From Hyphomicrobiales bacterium (GTDB lineage Bacteria; Pseudomonadota; Alphaproteobacteria; Rhizobiales; Rhizobiaceae): a stretch of DNA of 64,000 nt. Numbering within the stretch: position 1 is the first letter of the stretch; each line of letters opens with the position of its first letter. Of the stretch, positions 34,841 through 43,269 are shown one piece after another. Both the position numbers and the translations under genes were made by a program. Below the pieces are notes generated by a model. It had not been told where the DNA came from and searched no databases. It worked only from the letters and a program-made list of their open reading frames with translations. The stretch spans positions 55,169 through 119,168 of the forward strand of contig UCHV01000006.1 of NCBI GenBank assembly GCA_900472395.1, in the 5' to 3' direction.

Positions 34841-35592
34841 TTGAGATCGCCGGCGTCAGCAAATCCTATGGTAAGTCCGTCGTGGTCGACGGGGTGACGC
34901 TGACCTTGCCCAAAGGCGGGCTGACCTCGATCATCGGGCCGAACGGCGCCGGCAAATCGACTCTGATGTCGATGATCGCGCGCCTGCTGCCGATGGATGC
35001 GGGCAGCGTGATGGTCGATGGGCTGGATGTGGCGCACACATCCGGCGACGTGCTGGCAAAGCGGCTTTCCATCCTCAAGCAGGACAATCACCTCACCGCC
35101 CGCCTGACCGTTACCGATCTCGTGACCTTCGGGCGTTACCCCTACAGCAAAGGGCGGCCGACGCTGGAGGATCGCGGTCATGTCGAGCGCGCCATCGCCT
35201 ATCTCGGCCTTGGGGATCTGGAGCACCGGTTTCTCGATGAGCTATCGGGTGGCCAGAGGCAGCGCGCCTTCGTGGCCATGGTGCTCTGCCAGGATACCGA
35301 CTACATGCTGTTCGACGAACCGCTGAACAATCTCGATATCAGCCATTCGGTATCGATGATGAAACTGCTGCGCAATTCCGCGCGCGATTTCGGCAAGACG
35401 GTTGTTGTCGTGCTGCACGATATCAACTTCGCCTCCTGTTATTCCGACCACATCGTCGTCATGCGCGACGGCAAGCTGCATTTGCAGGGAACCCCTTCCG
35501 ACATCGTTCGAGAGGAGGTCCTGTCGGACATTTATGCGACCGAATTTCGGGTGCATGAACTCGACGGCAATCGCATCGCGACGTTCTATTGA
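34837..35592 (+). CDS. Siderophore ABC transporter ATPase (FepC/FatE type)
   Basis: A 251-residue ATPase. Walker A is GPNGAGKST near 34-42, the signature LSGGQRQRAFVAM near 135, Walker B YMLFDEP near 155, and the H-loop VVLHDINFA near 192. GRYPYSKGRPTLED is typical of the iron-siderophore subfamily. It overlaps the permease stop by 4 bases and overlaps the convergent cytochrome c gene by 7 bases at its 3' end. It powers import of the ferric siderophore taken up by the TonB receptor. Confidence 0.94.
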   Translation: MIEIAGVSKSYGKSVVVDGVTLTLPKGGLTSIIGPNGAGKSTLMSMIARLLPMDAGSVMVDGLDVAHTSGDVLAKRLSILKQDNHLTARLTVTDLVTFGRYPYSKGRPTLEDRGHVERAIAYLGLGDLEHRFLDELSGGQRQRAFVAMVLCQDTDYMLFDEPLNNLDISHSVSMMKLLRNSARDFGKTVVVVLHDINFASCYSDHIVVMRDGKLHLQGTPSDIVREEVLSDIYATEFRVHELDGNRIATFY

Positions 35593-36641
35593 ATGCGCCC
35601 GCTGAAGAAGGCTGCCAACGCCTGGATGTCTTCGTCGGCCAGATTTTTGGCAATCGGTGTCATCAGGTGACTGAATTCGCCACCGCCGCGCACGCCGCTG
35701 CGAAACAGGGTGAGCTGGCGTTTCAGGTAGGCGGCGTTCTGGCCTGAGAGTTTCGGATAGGATGGCTTGGCGCCCGCCTTGTCATGACAGCTCAGGCAGG
35801 CCGGTATCTTGTCGCCGGAACGGCCTTTTTCGGCCAGTTGTCTGCCTTGTTCGAAAAGCGCGGGATCGGCGGGCGGTGTTTGCCGCGGCGGCAACGGCTG
35901 GCCGGCATAATAGCGCGCCAGTTCGGGCAGACTGTCTTCCGGCAGCGTGCCGATCGCCACACCCATGATGCCGCTCGGCCGTTTGCCGGCGTGGTAGGCT
36001 TTCAGGCTTTCCAGCAGATAGGCTTCCGATTGGCCCGTCAGCCGAGGAATGAGGCTGCCGTCGTTGAGCTTTGCTTCGGCGTGACAGCTTTCGCAGGTGA
36101 TGGGCAGCGGCGAGACTTCTCCGGCGGTTCCCATGCCATGCAGGCCGGATGCGGCGATATAGCTTTGCGCATCCATGCCCGGCAGCTTGCGCAGGAAGGC
36201 AACCATCGCCCACACTTCGTCATCGCGCGATTGCACCGGCCATGCCGGCATGCCGGTAAAACGCACGCCGTGTTTGACGATCTCGAACAGTTCGGCATCG
36301 GTCCATTTGGGCACGGCCTCTTTCAAGTCCGGTGGCGGCGGCAGCATGGCGAGCACCGCAGGCGAGCGGCCTTGCGCCGGAGAGCCGTGACAGGTGGCGC
36401 AGCCGGTTTCGAAATGGCCGGCCGCGGGCGGTACCAGCGCCGCATCGTCGAGCGGCGGCACGTCGACCGATCTCGATGCGGTGCCGACGGAATTGCCCAT
36501 CACCCAATGCAGGAACCAATTTGTGGCGGCCCAGTGGCCGGTGCTGGCGCGCACGCTCATCAGGCCCGACCACGCGAAACCGAAGCCGAGCAGGGGGGCC
36601 AGCGCGGCAAGGACGATCAGATGTTTCCAGCGGATTTTCAT
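35586..36641 (-). CDS. Membrane-anchored triheme c-type cytochrome
   Basis: A 351-residue protein with an uncleaved-type N-terminal helix (HLIVLAALAPLLGFGFAWSGL) and three haem motifs: CATCH 81-85, CESCH 183-187 and CLSCH 282-286. Met ligands are likely at TGMPAW and later Met positions. Diheme or triheme cytochromes of this build donate electrons to caa3 or alternative oxidases. It is the last gene of the oxidase operon, overlapping ctaG by 4 bases. It is therefore likely to feed this oxidase or accept from an upstream dehydrogenase. Confidence 0.88.
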   Translation of the reverse strand: MKIRWKHLIVLAALAPLLGFGFAWSGLMSVRASTGHWAATNWFLHWVMGNSVGTASRSVDVPPLDDAALVPPAAGHFETGCATCHGSPAQGRSPAVLAMLPPPPDLKEAVPKWTDAELFEIVKHGVRFTGMPAWPVQSRDDEVWAMVAFLRKLPGMDAQSYIAASGLHGMGTAGEVSPLPITCESCHAEAKLNDGSLIPRLTGQSEAYLLESLKAYHAGKRPSGIMGVAIGTLPEDSLPELARYYAGQPLPPRQTPPADPALFEQGRQLAEKGRSGDKIPACLSCHDKAGAKPSYPKLSGQNAAYLKRQLTLFRSGVRGGGEFSHLMTPIAKNLADEDIQALAAFFSGRIQ

Positions 36642-37279
36642 CGTCCGTCCCTTTCGAGTGAAGGGGTGCGGTGATCGAGCATGCCGGAGAGAAGCGCCAC
36701 GCCGCCGGCAAGATAAACCACCGCGCCAACCAGAAGCATGATGACGCCGCCGGCCTGCTGGTCGGTTGCGCCGGATAAGGGGATGCCGAAACAGGTTACC
36801 TCGCCTTCACCGTAAAGCGGTCGGGGCGAAAGGGTGAGCAGCGCACCGAGCAGGGTCATGTGCATGGAGGTGAAAAGCAGGCCGAACACGCCGGCCAAAC
36901 GTCGCTCCTCGCGGCCGGTGGCGGCGCCGCCGAAACAGGAGAGCCAGAGTGTCAGGCCGGCCGCGAGAAAAACCAGTTGTTCGAGGGTTGCGAAGGCAAA
37001 AGAGTTTTCAGACAGCGCGCGCATGGCCGGCACATGCCAGCCCCAGACAGCGAATAGTTCGAACACGGAGGCGAGCATCGGCGTCAGCCAGTGCCGGCCG
37101 ATGGTGAAATCGAAACGCGAGCCGGAAAGACCGATGGCGAGCAGCGGCGCGGCGGCGGCCACCACGCCCATATGCACGATCATGTGGACGGAGAAGGACG
37201 CGCGATCGGAGAAAGGAAGGATGCCCAGCCACAGGAGGGCGAGGATAAAAACGCCGGCAAGGGTGGCTGCATGTCTCAT
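36638..37279 (-). CDS. ctaG: CtaG-type (caa3) cytochrome oxidase assembly protein
   Basis: A 213-residue membrane protein with about six helices. SVHMIVHMGVVAAAAPLLAIG and FTSMHMTLLGALLTLSPRPLY carry the conserved His/Met residues of the caa3_CtaG family, which helps deliver copper to the oxidase. Starting at ATG 37279 gives an ATGA overlap with the upstream gene; a GTG at 37288 is the alternative. It lies within the cox operon. It is unrelated to the Cox11-type proteins also called CtaG. Confidence 0.9.
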   Translation of the reverse strand: MRHAATLAGVFILALLWLGILPFSDRASFSVHMIVHMGVVAAAAPLLAIGLSGSRFDFTIGRHWLTPMLASVFELFAVWGWHVPAMRALSENSFAFATLEQLVFLAAGLTLWLSCFGGAATGREERRLAGVFGLLFTSMHMTLLGALLTLSPRPLYGEGEVTCFGIPLSGATDQQAGGVIMLLVGAVVYLAGGVALLSGMLDHRTPSLERDGR

Positions 37280-37659
37280 GGCTGACACTCGGCGATGAAC
37301 ATCAGCGGTATAGCGGCAAACAGCACGGCGACAAAACTCAGCGCCGACAGAAGCAGGGTGGCAAACCCCTGGAAGAGCGTGCGGGAATGGCGGGTCGGCT
37401 CGTCATGGGGCGGGTCATCTGCACCAAAACCCCATTGCCGCCACGCAAGCCAGGTCGACAGCACGATCATTGCCAAGGCGGCCAGCGTGACGATGGCAAG
37501 GGCGATGCGCACGGAATTGAAGCTGAAGGAGGCCGGCAGGCGTTTGGCGCAGAATACCGCCACCGTCGCGTAACAGGCGATGAAATGCAGCGCCCACACG
37601 GTCGGGGCCGTAAACAGCGTCCAGAGCGTTTCGATTTCGCGCGGGATAAAGCTCTTCAT
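37276..37659 (-). CDS. Small membrane protein of the caa3 operon
   Basis: A 127-residue protein with about three to four hydrophobic helices (VWALHFIACYATVAVFC; IALAIVTLAALAMIVLSTWLAW; LLLSALSFVAVLFAAIPLMFIA). It overlaps coxAC and ctaG by 4 bases each, so it is translated with them. I do not recognise a named family. Position and size suggest an oxidase accessory or a subunit IV-like stabiliser, which is inference. Confidence 0.75.
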   Translation of the reverse strand: MKSFIPREIETLWTLFTAPTVWALHFIACYATVAVFCAKRLPASFSFNSVRIALAIVTLAALAMIVLSTWLAWRQWGFGADDPPHDEPTRHSRTLFQGFATLLLSALSFVAVLFAAIPLMFIAECQP

Positions 37660-40172
37660 GATGCCACCAGCGGAAAGAGGCCGATCACCGTGAATGTGAC
37701 GATGGCGGTAAACGCCATGAAATGCCAGTAGAGCGTCACGTTGCGGATATCCTGATCATACTCTCCCGTCATGCGGCCGGCAAAGCTGCGGGCGAGGCAA
37801 TAGAGCAGCATGACAATGCCGACGACACCATGCACGACGGTCCAGATCGCCACGATCCAGACGTTGGCGGGATAGACATTCGAGGTGGGGTCCATGCCGT
37901 TGAAATAGGGTCCGGCGAGACCGGCAAGCGAGGCGGCGATGGTGACGAAGACGCCGGCCATGATCGCCAGCCGGCAACCGAAAGTACCCTTTTCGTTGAG
38001 TGTCCGGGCCAGCACCGTCAGGCCCCAGGCCGTGAGATAAAGCGCGAGTGCCAGCATTGGCCAGAACACGCCGGGGCCGGTGGCGGCGGCCGTGTAATCG
38101 TCATGCACCGTCCAGTAGAAGAAATAACCGAATATCAGGCTGGCAAATGCCGTGCCGTCGCCGACCATGGTGATGAACATCGCCCACCAGCCGACCGAGG
38201 CCGGGCCGGAGACATAGATTGGCAGTTTAAGGCCGAGGCCGACATCGGTTTCCGGTTCTTCCGGGATAGGTGCCGTGCCGGTCCATAACCAGTGGATGAT
38301 GGCGATAAAGGTGATGATGGCGCAGATGATGGTGGCGATCCACCAATGGAAGGTGAGCGCGATGAACACGCCGCCGAGTGCCATCGCGGCAATGATCGTG
38401 ACATAGGAAACGCCGCCCACCCGCATACACTGGATCGGCGTGGCATCGAGAACCGAGGTCACCAGTGTCTCGCGCTTGCCGGATTTCGCATCCGGCAGAT
38501 AAAAGCGGCCGGCCTCGATATCGGCTTGCAGGTTCGGCTGGTCCCAGAGGGGGTAACGGCTGGTGATGATAGGCACCGACCGCATGCCCCAGCTTTCGGA
38601 AGGATCGTTGGTCCATTCCAGCGTCCCGGCATTCCACGGATTGAGATTGCGTGTTTGCGGCTCTCTTTTCGGGCGCAGGATATCGATGACGAAAGTGGCG
38701 ACACCGGCGGCGAAAATGAAGGCGCCGATAGTGGAAATCAGGTTGAACAGGTCCCAGCCGAAATCGACCGGATAGGTGAAGACCCGCCGCGGCATGCCGC
38801 GCAGCCCGGAAAAGTGCATCGGGAAAAAGGCGATGTTGAAGCCGGTGAACATCAGCCAGAACACCACCTTGCCCCAGGCGTCGGAGAGTTTTTTGCCGGT
38901 CACGAAGGGGAAATAATAATAGATGCCGGCGACGATCGGGAAAAACATGCCGCCGATCAGCACGTAGTGCAGGTGGGCGACGATGAAATAGGTGTCATGC
39001 GCCTGCCAATCGAACGGCACCAGCGCCACCATGACGCCGGTCAGCCCGCCGATGACGAAGATGATCAACCCACCGGCGCCGAACAGCATGGGTACGGAAA
39101 AGATCACCCGCCCGGCCAGCATGGTGGCGATGAAGACGAAAATCTGCACGCCGGTGGGGATGGCGACGGCCTCGGAAGCTGCCGAGAAGAAGGCGAGCGA
39201 AATCTGCGGCAGACCGGTGGTGAACATGTGATGCACCCACAGGCCGAAACTCAGAAACCCGGTGCCGACTGCGGCCAGCACGATCCAGGAATAACCGACG
39301 ATGGGACGCTGCGAAAAGGTCGGCACGATCATCGCCATCAGAGCGATGGCGGGCAGGAAAACGATGTAGACTTCCGGGTGGCCGAAAATCCAGAACAGGT
39401 GCTGCCAGAGCAGGGGATCGCCGCCGCGCGACGGGTCGAAAAACGGCCAGTCGAACATCCGCTCCATTTCGAACAGGATGTCGCCGGCAATCAGCGGCGG
39501 GAAGGCGAACAGGATCATGCCGGCAACGATCAGCAGATACCAGGCGAACATCGGCATCATGTTGATGCGCATGCCGGGTGCGCGGCATTTCATGATGCCG
39601 ACGATGATTTCGACGGCCGCCGCAATCGACGCGACTTCGATAAAGGAGAGGCCGAGTAGCCAGATATCGGCGCCGATGCCGGCATATTCCTTGTCGGTGG
39701 CCAAAGGCGGATACATGAACCAGCCGGCATTCGGAGCGGCGTTGAAGAAGATCGAGCCGCAGACAAAAATGCCGCCGAGCAGAAAACTCCAGTAACCGAA
39801 GGCCGAAAGGCGGGGGAAGGGCAGCTCGCGTGCGCCGAGCATCGAGGGGAGGAGAAAGATCGCAATCGCCTCGAAGATCGGCACCGCGAACAGGAACATC
39901 ATCACCGTGCCATGCAGGGTAAAGGCCTGGTTGAACAGTTCGGCGGAGATGAAATCGTTTTCCGGCACGACGAGCTGCAGGCGGATCAGAAGCCCGAGCA
40001 GACCGGCAAACAACATGAAGACAAAGGCGGTGACGCCGTACCAGAGGCCGATCTCGCTATTGTTGACCGAGGTCCAGTAACGCCAGCCCTTTGGCGTTTC
40101 CCAGGTGTCGCGCAGCCGCTTTTCCTGGGCGGCGCGCTCCTCGGGCGAAAAATTTCCGAGTTCCACGCTCAT
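37656..40172 (-). CDS. Cytochrome c oxidase subunit I fused to subunit III
   Basis: An 838-residue protein. Residues about 30-560 are subunit I: HGTVMMFLFAVP has a low-spin haem His, FGHPEVYIVFLPA the Cu-B His, Glu and cross-linked Tyr, and VHHMFTTG the next Cu-B histidines. AHLHYVLIGG carries the haem ligands. Residues about 600-838 form a subunit III-like part (GWWAMFITMVGDGTAFASLIFGYFFYW; HGVVGIVMLLYCLARS). Such CoxA-CoxC fusions are known in caa3-type operons. It overlaps coxB upstream and the small membrane gene downstream. Confidence 0.95.
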   Translation of the reverse strand: MSVELGNFSPEERAAQEKRLRDTWETPKGWRYWTSVNNSEIGLWYGVTAFVFMLFAGLLGLLIRLQLVVPENDFISAELFNQAFTLHGTVMMFLFAVPIFEAIAIFLLPSMLGARELPFPRLSAFGYWSFLLGGIFVCGSIFFNAAPNAGWFMYPPLATDKEYAGIGADIWLLGLSFIEVASIAAAVEIIVGIMKCRAPGMRINMMPMFAWYLLIVAGMILFAFPPLIAGDILFEMERMFDWPFFDPSRGGDPLLWQHLFWIFGHPEVYIVFLPAIALMAMIVPTFSQRPIVGYSWIVLAAVGTGFLSFGLWVHHMFTTGLPQISLAFFSAASEAVAIPTGVQIFVFIATMLAGRVIFSVPMLFGAGGLIIFVIGGLTGVMVALVPFDWQAHDTYFIVAHLHYVLIGGMFFPIVAGIYYYFPFVTGKKLSDAWGKVVFWLMFTGFNIAFFPMHFSGLRGMPRRVFTYPVDFGWDLFNLISTIGAFIFAAGVATFVIDILRPKREPQTRNLNPWNAGTLEWTNDPSESWGMRSVPIITSRYPLWDQPNLQADIEAGRFYLPDAKSGKRETLVTSVLDATPIQCMRVGGVSYVTIIAAMALGGVFIALTFHWWIATIICAIITFIAIIHWLWTGTAPIPEEPETDVGLGLKLPIYVSGPASVGWWAMFITMVGDGTAFASLIFGYFFYWTVHDDYTAAATGPGVFWPMLALALYLTAWGLTVLARTLNEKGTFGCRLAIMAGVFVTIAASLAGLAGPYFNGMDPTSNVYPANVWIVAIWTVVHGVVGIVMLLYCLARSFAGRMTGEYDQDIRNVTLYWHFMAFTAIVTFTVIGLFPLVAS

Positions 40173-41236
40173 CGAAGCCCCTTCAGGTAATCGGCAATAC
40201 GGTCGGTTTCGCTTTCCGGCAGCATGGTGAAATGCGGCATCTGCGCGCCCGGCTTGACGCTTTTCGGGTCGCGCAGGAAGCGGGCGATCTCGTCCCTCGA
40301 ATTGCCAAGCGTGCCGGCACCGACTGAACCGCGCTCGCCGAAAGCGGTCAAATCCGGTCCGATCGTGCCGCGCGCATCCGTGCCCGCGATTGTGTGACAG
40401 GCGGAACAGCCGTTCTCCAGAAAAAGCGCCAGCCCTTGTTTATCCTGCCCACCTGAAGAGATGCGGCGGGTGGCAAGCCATTCTTCGTATTGCGCGGGCT
40501 CCATCACCACGACGGTAAAGCCCATCAGCGCATGTGCGGTGCCGCAGAATTCGGCGCAGACACCGCGATAGATACCGGGTTTGTCGGCCTCAAGCGTCAG
40601 CTGGTTGCGACGGCCGGGGATCATGTCCATCTTGCCACCCAGCACCGGGATCCAGAAGGAATGGATGACATCGGGCGAGGTCAGCGAAAACACCACGCGT
40701 TCGCCCACCGGCATGCGTATCTCGTTGGCGCTTTCGAAGGCGATGGAGCCGTCTTCGTCGAGATAGCGCACCCGCCACCAGAATTGCTCGCCGGTCACAT
40801 CGATATGGCGAAGCCCGTCACCACTGCCGGAAACCCAGGGCCGTACATTCGGCATCAGCCAGACGGCATAGGCGAGCAGTGCGGCGAGGACGATACAGGG
40901 AAATACCGCGCCGCCCCAGAGGATCAGCCGGCCGGCGCCTTCCTCGGAATGAACTCGCTTCTTGCGGGCCGCATAAAACAGAAGTGCGACCACGCCGACC
41001 CAGATCAGGGCGCCACCGACAAGCATGGTGAAAAACAGGGTCGCGACATCACGGGCCTCGCGTCCGGCCGGGTCAAGCGGCGAGTGCGTGCCTGAGCAGG
41101 ACGTGATGACGGGACAGAGACAGAGTATAAAAAGGCCAGCTTTCAGTGCTGGCCGCTGCGTGTTGGTAAAGACACTGCGGATGGGGCTGGTCGATCGGGT
41201 TGGCCGGTGGTCACCGGTCAAGCGGTCATCGGTCAT
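40169..41236 (-). CDS. coxB: Cytochrome c oxidase subunit II with cytochrome c domain (caa3 type)
   Basis: A 355-residue protein. A lipobox-like ITSC (Cys47) follows a signal helix, then two membrane helices. The Cu-A domain has His192 (IHSFWIPVLGG) and Cys227, Cys231, His235 and Met238 in CAEFCGTAHALM. A C-terminal cytochrome c domain has CSACH at 277-281 and a Met ligand near QMPHF. This identifies a caa3-type oxidase that takes electrons directly. GGAG lies 4 bases before the ATG. It is first in a five-gene operon in which all neighbours overlap by 4 bases. Confidence 0.95.
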   Translation of the reverse strand: MTDDRLTGDHRPTRSTSPIRSVFTNTQRPALKAGLFILCLCPVITSCSGTHSPLDPAGREARDVATLFFTMLVGGALIWVGVVALLFYAARKKRVHSEEGAGRLILWGGAVFPCIVLAALLAYAVWLMPNVRPWVSGSGDGLRHIDVTGEQFWWRVRYLDEDGSIAFESANEIRMPVGERVVFSLTSPDVIHSFWIPVLGGKMDMIPGRRNQLTLEADKPGIYRGVCAEFCGTAHALMGFTVVVMEPAQYEEWLATRRISSGGQDKQGLALFLENGCSACHTIAGTDARGTIGPDLTAFGERGSVGAGTLGNSRDEIARFLRDPKSVKPGAQMPHFTMLPESETDRIADYLKGLR

Positions 41237-41318
41237 TTTACTCCATTACCATTCCATCCGGAGCAGAATTGTCGGTTCTGCGAGCAATGCGCCGTTCGCG
41301 CTTTTGTTCCGGGGCGCT

Positions 41319-41346
41319 GCCGCGCAGGGTTTAAAACCCTCGCGGC
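41319..41346. repeat. Strong palindrome between coxB and the small orphan gene
   Basis: GCCGCG plus AGGGTTT-A-AAACCCT plus CGCGGC form an almost perfect 13-pair hairpin with one bulged C. A second stem GCTGCC / GGCAGC follows to 41370. There is no T tract; it could end the small-gene transcript or be an intergenic repeat. Confidence 0.5.
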
Positions 41347-41379
41347 TGCCGCTCTGCCACAGATGGCAGCTTTGTGGAG

Positions 41380-41532
41380 TTAGTTTTCCTCGTCCGATTT
41401 GCTGGCCTGCAGCAATCGAGCCTGCCGCAGTCTTTCGGTCTTCTGCTCGCGCGCTGCCGCTTCAGCCTCGATGATTCCGAAAGCGACCTGATTGGTCTGT
41501 TCGAACTTGGCGATTCTGTCGGCCAATGCCAT
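41380..41532 (-). CDS. Small conserved-looking hypothetical protein
   Basis: A 50-residue highly charged helical protein (MALADRIAKFEQTNQVAFG, then EAEAAAREQKTERLRQAR). GAGG lies 9 bases before the ATG at 41532. The frame is open much further upstream but that part overlaps the dehydrogenase gene and lacks coding character. A short coiled-coil or a DNA/RNA-associated role is possible; I do not recognise a family. Confidence 0.55.
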   Translation of the reverse strand: MALADRIAKFEQTNQVAFGIIEAEAAAREQKTERLRQARLLQASKSDEEN

Positions 41533-41644
41533 TTGCTTTACCTCATTCTTGCCGCCCATATTAGTAACTAGGGCGGATGTGAGGCAGGCCAACCCGAAAC
41601 CGTGATTTGGTACGGTAACGTGCAAAAACCGAGCCTGCGCCGAT

Positions 41645-42649
41645 TTACTCCAGAACCTGATTCCTGAGGCGTCCCTTGTCCAGCAGAATGCGAACCGTGC
41701 GAGCCGCATTGGTTCGCATTTCGATGGCCGCATGGTCCGAATAAAAAGCATTGTGCGGGGTGATGACCAGCCGCCCGGCAAGCCAGTCCTCCCGGTTTCG
41801 CCAGGCTGTCAGGAGCGGGTGATCGGGTGGCGGTTCCTGGGCGAGCGTATCGATGGCGGCGGCTGCCAGTCGCCCGCTTCGAAGCGCCGCCTCCAGCGCA
41901 TTGAGATCCTCCAGCAGTTCGCCGCGGGCAGTATTGACGACGATTGCGCCGGGCTTCAGGCGAGCAAGGCCTTCTGCACCAAGCAGGCCGCGCGTGACAT
42001 CGTTTGCCGGGCAATGAAGGGTCACGATGTCCGCCTGCGCCAACAGGTCTTCCAGCCGCTCTGTACGCTCGTAACCGACAGCCTTTTCATGGCCCGGTGG
42101 CTGTCCGGGATCGTAACCGAGGATACGAAAGCCGAATGGTTTCAGCCGGTTGACGACCGCGGTTCCGATCCGTCCCACACCGACGATGCCGACCGTTGCC
42201 CGGTTGGAGCGGGCCAGCGGCTTCAGGCTGTGGACCTGCCAGCCGGAGGTATGGGAGCGGGCGCGACAATCATGTTCCCAGAGCCGGCGGTGCAATGAAA
42301 GGATCATCGCAACCGCATGATCGGCGACTTCTTCCGTGCCGTAATCGGGATTGTTGGCAAACGGTATTCCGGCTGTTCGAAGCGCTGCGAGATCGATCTT
42401 CTCGTAACCGACGCCATAACGCACCACGCCACGACAGCGTTTCAGATGTGCGATGCTGCGCGAGCCCAATCGCGCACCCCAGACCATCAGCGCGTCGAGC
42501 CTTGCCAGTCGTTCAGGGTCGAAGCGGTTCTCGTCGGTCGTGGCGAAAAAATCGATCTCGACGTCGTTGCCCAATACGTCGGCTTCCAGATCGGGTGCGC
42601 CGATCATGTGGTCGGTGATGCCGACCACATATTTTCTGGTCTGGGTCAT
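41645..42649 (-). CDS. D-2-hydroxyacid dehydrogenase family (CtBP-like)
   Basis: A 334-residue NAD-dependent enzyme. The Rossmann motif is GIVGVGRIGTAVV near 153-165. The catalytic Arg is in NTARGELLED near 240, the Glu in IDTLAQEPP near 265 and the His in ITPHNAFYS near 300. YGVGYEKIDLAALRTAGIPFANNP is typical of the family. It follows the FMN reductase gene by 30 bases and so belongs to the sulfur operon, perhaps acting on the keto or hydroxy acid left after desulfonation. The substrate is inference. Confidence 0.9.
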   Translation of the reverse strand: MTQTRKYVVGITDHMIGAPDLEADVLGNDVEIDFFATTDENRFDPERLARLDALMVWGARLGSRSIAHLKRCRGVVRYGVGYEKIDLAALRTAGIPFANNPDYGTEEVADHAVAMILSLHRRLWEHDCRARSHTSGWQVHSLKPLARSNRATVGIVGVGRIGTAVVNRLKPFGFRILGYDPGQPPGHEKAVGYERTERLEDLLAQADIVTLHCPANDVTRGLLGAEGLARLKPGAIVVNTARGELLEDLNALEAALRSGRLAAAAIDTLAQEPPPDHPLLTAWRNREDWLAGRLVITPHNAFYSDHAAIEMRTNAARTVRILLDKGRLRNQVLE

Positions 42650-42679
42650 GTGGATCCCGCAGCCAATCGCGCAATCGGC

Positions 42680-43240
42680 CTATTCAGCGGCAATCGCCGT
42701 GACGGCTGCGCGGGCCTTGACGAGCAGCGACGCCTCCGCAATCGCCTGGTTTACGCGCCCGAGGATGACCGGCGACGGAGCGCCATCGGTGAAATCGCGA
42801 CCGGATGCGTAGATGGCCGTCGGCAGGACAAACGCCTCGAAAAAGGCGAAGAGCGGACGAAGCTGGTGTTCGACAACCAGCGAATGCCGGTCGCCGCCAC
42901 CGGTCGCCGTCAGGATGATCGGCTTGCCGCGCAGGTCTGCCGGATCGAGCAGGTCGAAGACATGTTTGAAGAGACCGGTATAGCTCCCCTTGTAGGTGGG
43001 CGAGCCGATGACGAGCGCTTCCGCCTCGATGATGGTGCGAATGATCTTTCGGGCGGCGGGGTTGAGGTCCGTCACCGAACGGGCGGCAGCAAGCGAGGTG
43101 CCGAGGTCTTCGACATCGAAGACTTCGTGGCCGAGGCCCGTCTGGCGGCCGAGAGACTCTGTCACGCTTTCCACAAAACGGCGTGTGCTGGACGGGCGGG
43201 AGAGGTTGCCCGAAAAACCGACGATCAGATTGTTGCTCAT
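42680..43240 (-). CDS. msuE: NAD(P)H:FMN reductase (MsuE/SsuE type)
   Basis: A 186-residue flavodoxin-like reductase. GFSGNLSRPSSTRRFVESV near 9-27 binds the phosphate and VIGSPTYKGSYTGLFKHVFDLL near 77-98 is the MsuE/SsuE signature. It supplies reduced FMN to two-component monooxygenases such as the LLM and acyl-CoA-dehydrogenase-like enzymes encoded just upstream. GGAATTC precedes the ATG. The symbol follows the family, not a proven substrate. Confidence 0.9.
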   Translation of the reverse strand: MSNNLIVGFSGNLSRPSSTRRFVESVTESLGRQTGLGHEVFDVEDLGTSLAAARSVTDLNPAARKIIRTIIEAEALVIGSPTYKGSYTGLFKHVFDLLDPADLRGKPIILTATGGGDRHSLVVEHQLRPLFAFFEAFVLPTAIYASGRDFTDGAPSPVILGRVNQAIAEASLLVKARAAVTAIAAE

Positions 43241-43269
43241 CTAGAATTCCTTTCGCGCGTTTATCGCAC

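Noticed and set aside
38292..39659. A 455-codon plus-strand frame inside coxAC
   Set aside because: Antisense, rich in Asp/His/Gly and without recognisable motifs, whereas the minus strand encodes clear oxidase motifs.
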